Shown here piece by piece: positions 5,868 through 9,671 of a stretch of 9,671 nt of DNA. Origin of the DNA: Candidatus Peribacteraceae bacterium (GTDB taxonomy: Bacteria > Patescibacteriota > Gracilibacteria > Peribacterales > Peribacteraceae); contig JABFSS010000002.1 in NCBI GenBank assembly GCA_013140485.1, positions 1 through 9,671 of the forward strand. The letters run 5' to 3'. Each line of letters opens with the position of its first letter. The first letter of the stretch is position 1. The notes below the pieces were generated by a model, which made no database searches, was not told the DNA's origin, and saw only the letters and a program-made list of their open reading frames with translations. The position numbers and the translations under genes were made by a program.

Positions 5868-5873
5868 AGTATA
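5868..5873 (-). promoter_or_regulatory. -10-like hexamer upstream of the hypothetical gene at 5859
   Basis: TATACT (5 of 6 to TATAAT) on the minus strand ends eight bases before the ATG. The -35 region is weak (TTCCAC at a 17-bp spacing). A start from this site would leave a leader of about two bases. It could drive the hypothetical, riboflavin kinase and MurE-like operon. Confidence 0.35.
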
Positions 5874-5909
5874 GCGGAAAAACCGTGTTTGTGGAACGAC
5901 CCTCTTCCG

Positions 5910-5963
5910 CCCTCACCCTCACCCGCCCTACGGGCACCCTCTCCCTCTGCGGATGGAGAGGGG
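5910..5963. repeat. REP-like palindromic intergenic element
   Basis: The element has a CCCTCACCCTCACCC lead, then a small hairpin GCCC-TAC-GGGC (5925-5935), then a perfect 8-bp stem CCCTCTCC/GGAGAGGG (5937-5944 and 5955-5962) around a 10-base loop. This CCCTCACCC ... CCCTCTCC ... GGAGAGGG layout resembles repetitive extragenic palindromes found in many bacteria. It lies 11 bp beyond the stop of the SLH gene at 5974 and before the hypothetical gene, where it may stabilise or end the SLH mRNA; no T run follows. Confidence 0.6.
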
Positions 5964-5973
5964 AAATGGAAAT

Positions 5974-6984
5974 CTATTTTCTGGCCTGATCCGAAAAACT
6001 CTTCGCGTACTTTTCCAACTGATCTGCGAGCACTTTTGCTTCTCCCGAGAGTTTCCGCGCCTGGCCGGCGAGCGTGGCGGCATCGGCGGCGAGTTTGCGA
6101 ACGGAATCGAGATCGCTGTTGAGACTCGCACGATAGGCGCGTGTGAGGGCGCGGTAGCCTTCGGCGATCTTCACCGCGACTTTCACGATCGGCGCATCGG
6201 GATCCGTTTGGAGAGCGCCACGCGCGATGAGGATGGCACGTGCGGACGCGTACTCGGCGCTCCGGACGTCGCCCTTGGCGAGAAAGGTGATGATGCGCTC
6301 TACATCCTTTTTGGTCTCCGTCAGCAGTTCTTGCGTGCGCTGGCCGTCGCGGTAGAGCGTAAAGCGGTAGAGCAGGAGCGCGACGTCGGCGCGGGTGAGC
6401 TCGCGCGCCGGTCCGAGCACGCCCGATTCGGGCACGATCGTGGTCGCCGTCGCCACGGCGTAGCGCATTGAGGGGTAATACCAGGCCTTGACGTCAGTGA
6501 CGTCGGACGAGAGTGGCAGGGCGATGTCGTTGAACGACTTGGGATCGACGCCGTACGCGGTGAAGAGCATCTTCAGAAACTCGATCTTTGTGACTGTCCG
6601 TGTCGGATAGAAGGACGTCGCGGCGGGAGGTCCGTTGACGATCTTCTTCGGCAGCGCCCACACGAGCGACGGCAGATACCAGGCGTCATCGGGCACATCG
6701 GTGAAATCGACGCTCTTCACGCGCACGGTCTGCGACTTCGGAATGAAGTTGGACGCGATGATCTTCAAGGCTTCGGCGCGATTCACTTTCGCATCCGGTT
6801 TAAAGGTCCCGTCGGAGTACCCGGCGAAGATGTCGCGGTTGGCTAGGTAGATGATTGCGTCATGGGCGAAATGGCTCTTGGGCACGTCGGAGAATTCCGC
6901 AGCAGATACGGAGATCGGGCAAGCTGCCAGCGCCAGGAGCGCAGCCGAAAAAAGCGAAGAGAGGAGGCGGGGACGGGAAGGCAT
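5974..6984 (-). CDS. Secreted SLH-domain surface protein with helical tail
   Basis: 336 residues. The N-terminus is a secretion signal: basic MPSRPR, a hydrophobic stretch to about residue 21, then CPISVSA. It can be read as signal peptidase I cleavage after SVSA (28), or as a lipobox LAAC (19-22) with C22 lipidated by Lgt. Three S-layer homology domains follow: about 31-77 (FSDVPKSHFAHDAIIYL ... GYSDGTFKPDAKVNRAEAL, near consensus), 92-145 (FTDVPDDAWYLPSLVW) and 158-210 (degenerate start, ending LTRADVALLLYR). The remaining 125 residues are charged and alpha-helical, probably coiled coil. SLH triplets bind pyruvylated cell-wall polymers and hold proteins on the surface. It is a close paralogue of the broken gene at 7327-8370. 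It ends at TAG; its C-terminus lines up with that of the paralogue. Confidence 0.9.
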   Translation of the reverse strand: MPSRPRLLSSLFSAALLALAACPISVSAAEFSDVPKSHFAHDAIIYLANRDIFAGYSDGTFKPDAKVNRAEALKIIASNFIPKSQTVRVKSVDFTDVPDDAWYLPSLVWALPKKIVNGPPAATSFYPTRTVTKIEFLKMLFTAYGVDPKSFNDIALPLSSDVTDVKAWYYPSMRYAVATATTIVPESGVLGPARELTRADVALLLYRFTLYRDGQRTQELLTETKKDVERIITFLAKGDVRSAEYASARAILIARGALQTDPDAPIVKVAVKIAEGYRALTRAYRASLNSDLDSVRKLAADAATLAGQARKLSGEAKVLADQLEKYAKSFSDQARK

Positions 6985-6997
6985 GGGTGTTGACTCG

Positions 6998-7025
6998 AGT
7001 GTAGCAGATATTCACATACGTGAAG
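6998..7025 (-). promoter_or_regulatory. Putative promoter of the SLH gene at 5974-6984
   Basis: On the minus strand an extended -10, TGC-TACACT (hexamer at 7003-6998), is preceded by a weak -35 (CTTCAC at 16 bp or TTCACG at 15 bp). Transcription would start near 6991, seven bases before the ATG, which has no SD. Confidence 0.4.
7011..7024. promoter_or_regulatory. TTCAC-N4-GTGAA palindrome in the SLH promoter
   Basis: A perfect 5-bp inverted repeat with four bases between the arms overlaps the -35 area of the putative promoter. This is the position expected of an operator, but a single short palindrome is weak evidence. Confidence 0.25.
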
Positions 7026-7111
7026 AGTTTCCCGGGGATTTCCCGCAGCGATGTATCCATTAATTCGGGCCGTATCGGGTGGTTCTTTCTGGCGACGATC
7101 AATGCTCTCTT

Positions 7112-7119
7112 GCTATTAT
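7112..7119 (+). promoter_or_regulatory. Extended -10 of the tRNA-Ser gene
   Basis: TG-C-TATTAT (hexamer 7114-7119, 5 of 6 to TATAAT) with six bases before the mature tRNA 5' end. Transcription would start about at the first tRNA base. The -35 is poor, as is common with extended -10 promoters. Confidence 0.5.
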
Positions 7120-7125
7120 CCAATC

Positions 7126-7215
7126 GGAGAGGTGGCCGAGTGGTCGATGGCGCCTGACTTGAAATCAGGTAACCCAGCAATGGGTTCGTGGGTTCGAATC
7201 CCACCCTCTCCGCCA
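7126..7215 (+). tRNA. tRNA-Ser (anticodon UGA), CCA encoded
   Basis: A full type II cloverleaf. The acceptor stem is GGAGAGG (7126-7132) with CCTCTCC (7205-7211), followed by discriminator G and encoded CCA (7213-7215). The anticodon stem CCTGA/TCAGG encloses the loop CTTGAAA with TGA at 7160-7162 (reads UCA and other UCN by wobble). The long variable arm has AACCC/GGGTT, as in serine tRNAs, and the T arm is GTGGG-TTCGAAT-CCCAC. It lies between two minus-strand SLH paralogues, on the opposite strand. Confidence 0.97.
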
Positions 7216-7318
7216 GCCTTCGCTTGTGTGCGCACAAGCTACGGCCGGCAAGCCATTCACCTCCTAATCTACGACGAAGGCTGTCGGCCGAAGCTCGTCG
7301 CAACGAGCGTAGGCTGAC
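7216..7318. repeat. Palindrome-rich element directly after tRNA-Ser
   Basis: It begins at the base after the tRNA CCA. It holds a near-perfect 18-bp palindrome GCTTGTGTGCGCACAAGC (7222-7239), and an imperfect hairpin of 16-base arms with a 4-base loop (7283-7298 and 7303-7318, 13 pairs counting G-T). AGCCTTCG at 7215-7222 is repeated inverted as CGAAGGCT at 7275-7282. The second hairpin ends eight bases before the stop of the minus-strand SLH gene, so it may also serve as its 3' hairpin. No gene is visible within it. The structure suggests a small non-coding repeat of REP/MITE type. Confidence 0.55.
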
Positions 7319-7326
7319 ATATTTAT

Positions 7327-8370
7327 TTACGGCGCCGCCGGCGCTCCTCCCTGCATCATTTCCCGCGCTTGCTTCGCCATGCTTTCGGCGATTCCCTGCA
7401 CGCGCGTGGCGAGTTCTTGGAGTGTCGGGCTGATCGCTTTGGCTTTTTCCGCCAGAGCCCAAGATTCTTTGGCAAGCGCCAGGGCGTCCTCCAACCGGCC
7501 TTCGGTTCCCGCCTGATACCCGCGGACAAGCGCTCGGAACGACTCGGCGATCTTCACGGCGGCTTGCACGATGGCGACGGACGGCTTGCTCGCGTGCGCG
7601 CCGCGGGCCGCAAGCAGCGCTCGTGCCGATGCCATGTTGGCGGGAGGGAATTCTTTCGCTTCCAATGCCTGGAGAACATTCACGAGTTCACTCTCTTCTT
7701 CCGAGAGGAGGGCCTGCGTGCGCTTGCCCGCCTGGTACATCGCCTGCCGGTAGAGCAGCTGCGCGGCGTCGGCGCGCGTCAGATCGCGGTCGGGGCCGAG
7801 CCTGCCGTCCTCCTGGACCTGAATAAGCTAGTCCGTGATGCCCCTACGCATCCACGGGTAAAACCAGGCATCGGGGTCGGTGACGTCAGTTGCGAGCGGC
7901 AGCCGGATCTCGCTGAAGGCGTTGGGGTCCGCTCCCTGCGACGACAGCAGCATCTTCAAAAACTCCGCCTTTTTCACCGTCCGGTCGCCGTTAAACGAGG
8001 CAGCAGCACTCACGATTCCTTTGATCCTGGCTGCTTCGGCGTACACGCGGTACCACGCCCCCTCGGGAATGTCGCCGAACGTGCGCTCGGTCACCGCCTG
8101 GACGTCGGCCTCCGACATCTTCGTGAGCACGAGGACCTTTGCCGATGCAGCACGCGTAAACGGACCTGCTGGAGCAAATGTGCCGTTGGGATTGCCGGTC
8201 ATGATGCCTTGCCCTTTGACGTACTCGATGGCGGCGAACGCGGGATTCGATTCCGGAACATCGGAAAAGGAACCTGCGGCTTCGGCACGGGCAGGTATAG
8301 CTACAGCCATCCACGAGAAGAGGACGGCAAGTGTGATGATCCAGGACAAGAAGTATTTCCTCTGCGACAT
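7327..8370 (-). pseudogene. SLH-domain surface protein interrupted by an in-frame TAG
   Basis: 347 codons, parallel to the SLH protein at 5974-6984. It has a signal peptide (MSQRKYFLSW ... cleavage after IPARA, residue 29; no lipobox cysteine), SLH domains at about 34-80 and 97-144, a third from about 158, and a charged helical tail ending GGAPAAP. Codon 181 (7830-7828) is TAG within the third SLH domain. The frame is the same on both sides: before it 'DAWFYPWMRRGITD', after it 'LIQVQEDGRLGPDRDLTRAD', and it aligns to the paralogue without a gap. The upstream product (180 residues) would have two and a half SLH domains and no tail; the remainder from an internal ATG at 7740 would be unexported. 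I chose the ATG at 8370 because it starts the signal peptide; the TTG at 8406 only adds an atypical tail. Readthrough, a recent nonsense mutation or a sequence error are all possible. Confidence 0.85.
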
Positions 8371-8388
8371 AAGAACACGACAAGCGTG

Positions 8389-8425
8389 CGCTCGTGAGCG
8401 TACCAAAAATTGTCTGCATTGCCAA
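8389..8425 (-). promoter_or_regulatory. Possible promoter and leader hairpin of the second SLH gene
   Basis: On the minus strand TTGGCA (8425-8420; 5 of 6 to TTGACA) is followed after 17 bp by a poor -10, TACGCT (8402-8397). The -10 overlaps a 12-base palindrome, CGCTC-GT-GAGCG on the plus strand (8389-8400). No SD precedes the ATG at 8370. Nothing else is seen between the SLH gene and the response regulator. Confidence 0.25.
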
Positions 8426-8463
8426 ATACACAGGTACTTTCCTCTAGGATTCTCAGAGTCGCA

Positions 8464-8838
8464 TCACTTTTTCTTGAGGTACTTTTTGACAATAGTGAGG
8501 ATTTCGTCAATTCCGACATCGCTCTTCACGATGTAGTCGGCGACGCCCAGTTCCTCACAGCGCTTCTGGCTTAATTTCTGGCTCAGATTCGTGACGATGA
8601 TGACCGGCAGAGGATTACCCTTCTTTTTGTTTTCCTTGAGCCATTCGAGCACGGCAAATCCGTCCATCTTGGGCATCAAGAGATCCAGCAACAACAGTTC
8701 GGGCTTCGATTTCTTGATCATGTTTACCGCCTCTTCGCCGTCATGCGCGATGCCCGTCGAAATACCCGCGCTCTCCAGGTTGGTTTTGTACAGTTCGGCG
8801 ATGAAACTCTCGTCTTCGGCGATCAGCACGCGTTTCAT
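8464..8838 (-). CDS. Receiver-only response regulator
   Basis: 124 residues forming a single CheY-like receiver domain with no output domain. The acidic pocket E8/D9 is in 'VLIAEDESF', the phospho-acceptor is D52 in 'LLLLDLLMPKMDGF', the switch threonine is T83 in 'VIIVTNLS', and the conserved lysine is K105 in 'DYIVKSDV'. It ends in a lysine-rich helix (KKYLKKK). Its ATG overlaps the stop of the histidine kinase as ATGA, so the two are translated together and the kinase is the likely phosphodonor. Without an output domain it would act by protein-protein contact or within a phosphorelay; the target is not visible here. Confidence 0.93.
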   Translation of the reverse strand: MKRVLIAEDESFIAELYKTNLESAGISTGIAHDGEEAVNMIKKSKPELLLLDLLMPKMDGFAVLEWLKENKKKGNPLPVIIVTNLSQKLSQKRCEELGVADYIVKSDVGIDEILTIVKKYLKKK

Positions 8839-9614
8839 CGGGGTTGTGGGGGAGTGATGGGCAGAATGACCGTGAACGTGCTTCCAATGCCTTCTTCGGA
8901 TTCCACGCTCACCGTCCCTCCTAAGAGAATAACAAAGGAGTGTACAAGGTACAATCCGAGTCCCGTTCCGTCACTGCAGATTTTCATGGCATTCTCAGCG
9001 CGAAAGAATTTGCTAAAGATTTTATCTTTGTCGACTCGTGCGATGCCGATGCCATTATCTTCGATTTCGATCGTCACGGCTTTTGCGTTCGCCGATGCCC
9101 GGAGGGTGATCGTTCCGCCCGCAGGAGTGTAGCGAATGGCGTTCGTCACCAGATTTGAAACGATCTCTGTCAGCAATTTCCCATCTGTTTTTACCATGAG
9201 CTGTTTTTGGCATTGCATGGTACATGCCAATTTCTTCTCTTCACACTCTTCTTTGCTGTCGCTCTGTACGGTTTTTAGGATATCCGCAATCGATACATCA
9301 GTAAGCGATAGTGCGATTTTTCCTTCATCCGAGAGGGAAACGGAAAGGAGCGTATTGATGGTTTCGGCCATTCGTTTTGCATACTCTCCCGCACCAACAA
9401 CAAGATTCTTCTGATCAGCGGTCAGTGGACCCTTGATGCCCTTGAGAAGTGTCTCGATCACCAGTCGCAGCACGCTGAGGGGCGTCCGGAGCTGATGGGA
9501 GGCGAGCGAAATGAATTCCGTTTTTGCTGTCTCGGATGTTTTTCGGGACGTGACGTCTGCCAGAATACCGACCCAATAGAGAACTTCTTCTTCTTCTTCT
9601 TCTTCTTTATGCAC
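8835..9614 (-). CDS. Sensor histidine kinase core (HisKA-HATPase_c), 5' part broken
   Basis: From the GTG at 9614 the 259 residues contain the end of a PAS/PAC segment ('VLYWVGILADVTSRK', 11-25) and an intact kinase core. The H-box is 'FISLASHQLRTPLS' with H40, the N-box 'EIVSNLVTNAIRYTPAGG' with N158, G1 DNGIG (186-190), the F-box IFSKFF (199-204) and G2 GTGLGL (216-221). The core autophosphorylates on His and passes the phosphate to a receiver, most likely the ATGA-coupled regulator downstream. No transmembrane segment lies in the visible part. Translation of the kinase from the normal upstream start is cut by a TAA at 9639-9641. The GTG is the first usable start after it but has no SD, so whether an active short kinase is made is unclear. 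Confidence 0.85.
   Translation of the reverse strand: MHKEEEEEEEVLYWVGILADVTSRKTSETAKTEFISLASHQLRTPLSVLRLVIETLLKGIKGPLTADQKNLVVGAGEYAKRMAETINTLLSVSLSDEGKIALSLTDVSIADILKTVQSDSKEECEEKKLACTMQCQKQLMVKTDGKLLTEIVSNLVTNAIRYTPAGGTITLRASANAKAVTIEIEDNGIGIARVDKDKIFSKFFRAENAMKICSDGTGLGLYLVHSFVILLGGTVSVESEEGIGSTFTVILPITPPQPR
9585..9605. repeat. (GAA)7 trinucleotide microsatellite in the kinase gene
   Basis: Seven TTC triplets on the plus strand, read as GAA on the coding strand, give seven consecutive glutamates (residues 4-10 from the GTG at 9614). They fall in the beta-hairpin of the PAC motif between 'IYPVHK' and 'VLYWVG', where PAS proteins usually have three to five residues such as DEEGE. Length changes would alter the loop without shifting the frame. 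Confidence 0.8.
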
Positions 9615-9671
9615 GGGATAAATCGTGAGATCTGCATTTTACTCGGAGCCGTCTTTTCGTCTGTTCACAAA
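9615..9671 (-). pseudogene. PAS/PAC remnant upstream of an in-frame TAA
   Basis: In the kinase frame, upstream of the GTG, the sequence reads FVNRRKDGSE, then TAA (9639-9641), then NADLTIYP. 'RRKDGSE-x-NADLTIYPV' is the standard PAC motif (usually KDGSEY or KDGSEF), so the gene once continued through this codon, probably as TAT or TAC (Tyr). No base is missing: both sides are in one frame. The rest of the PAS domain and any membrane sensor lie outside the window. Confidence 0.75.

Noticed and set aside
5953..6471. 172-residue plus-strand ORF
   Set aside because: Antisense to the first SLH gene and starting within the REP-like element; a shadow frame.
5398..6984. Readthrough fusion of the first SLH protein with the hypothetical protein
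   Set aside because: They share a frame separated by one TAG, but the SLH C-terminus ends where its paralogue ends, and the linker is a translated REP-like element. The shared frame is a one-in-three coincidence.
7190..7215. tRNA-Ser 3' end as an integrated-element attachment site
   Set aside because: No second copy of the tRNA 3' end, no integrase and no cargo genes are visible in the window.
6860..7462. 200-residue minus-strand ORF containing RVGFEPTNPLLGYLISSQ
   Set aside because: This is the antisense translation of the tRNA-Ser gene, a well-known spurious ORF type. The rest runs through the non-coding element and both SLH gene ends in a wrong frame.
7369..8397. 342-residue plus-strand ORF
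   Set aside because: It lies antisense to the second SLH gene, whose signal peptide, SLH motifs and paralogue alignment settle the coding strand. Its composition (many Arg, His, Gly) is typical of a shadow frame in GC-rich DNA.
7828..9641. Recoding of TAA or TAG as a sense codon in this organism
   Set aside because: TAA ends tsaD, the MurE-like gene and the 61-residue protein, and TAG ends the first SLH gene, all at natural C-termini. The tRNA-Ser present reads UCA, not UAG or UAA.

Overview
The window looks like a chromosomal segment of a Candidate Phyla Radiation (Patescibacteria) bacterium, possibly of the Peribacteria/Peregrinibacteria side; this is an inference. It rests on a short MurE-like ligase without its usual N-terminal domain, a stand-alone riboflavin kinase, secreted PKD and S-layer-homology (SLH) proteins, very tight gene packing, and few Shine-Dalgarno sequences. 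TGA, TAA and TAG all appear as ordinary stops at natural protein ends, so UGA is not recoded to glycine as in Gracilibacteria or Absconditabacteria.

Layout. 1-797 (+): the C-terminal part of a secreted PKD-domain protein, followed by a 32-codon membrane-peptide ORF overlapping it by ATGA. 794-1906 (-): tsaD (tRNA t6A modification), carrying two in-frame arrays of an 8-bp repeat. 1980-2165 (-): a 61-residue two-helix membrane protein with the clearest promoter and ribosome binding site in the window. 2283-3086 (+): lgt, whose stop directly abuts the stop of rnhB (3087-3740, -). 3774-3834: a nested hairpin built from 9-bp repeats, at the 3' end of the MurE-like gene. 3811-5859 (-): MurE-like ligase, riboflavin kinase and a hypothetical protein, all overlapping. 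5910-5963: a REP-like palindromic element. 5974-8370: two paralogous secreted SLH proteins on the minus strand, separated by tRNA-Ser(UGA) on the plus strand and a palindrome-rich element. 8464-9671 (-): a receiver-only response regulator, ATGA-coupled to a histidine kinase that runs off the window.

How the genes fit together. Much of the content concerns the cell envelope: lipoprotein modification (Lgt), peptidoglycan precursor ligation (MurE-like), SLH and PKD surface proteins, and a two-component system. The rest is housekeeping: TsaD, RNase HII, FMN synthesis and tRNA-Ser.

Main oddities. The second SLH gene is interrupted by a single in-frame TAG, and the kinase PAS region by a single in-frame TAA, both without frameshift. 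The MurE-like protein has lost the family motifs that choose and bind the amino acid. Short-period repeats (8, 9 and 3 bp) sit inside or at the edge of coding sequences. Several SD-less starts have a -10-like hexamer directly upstream, which suggests leaderless or very short-leader mRNAs. I see no defence system, CRISPR array, transposase or integrase. No gene-free stretch exceeds 300 bases.
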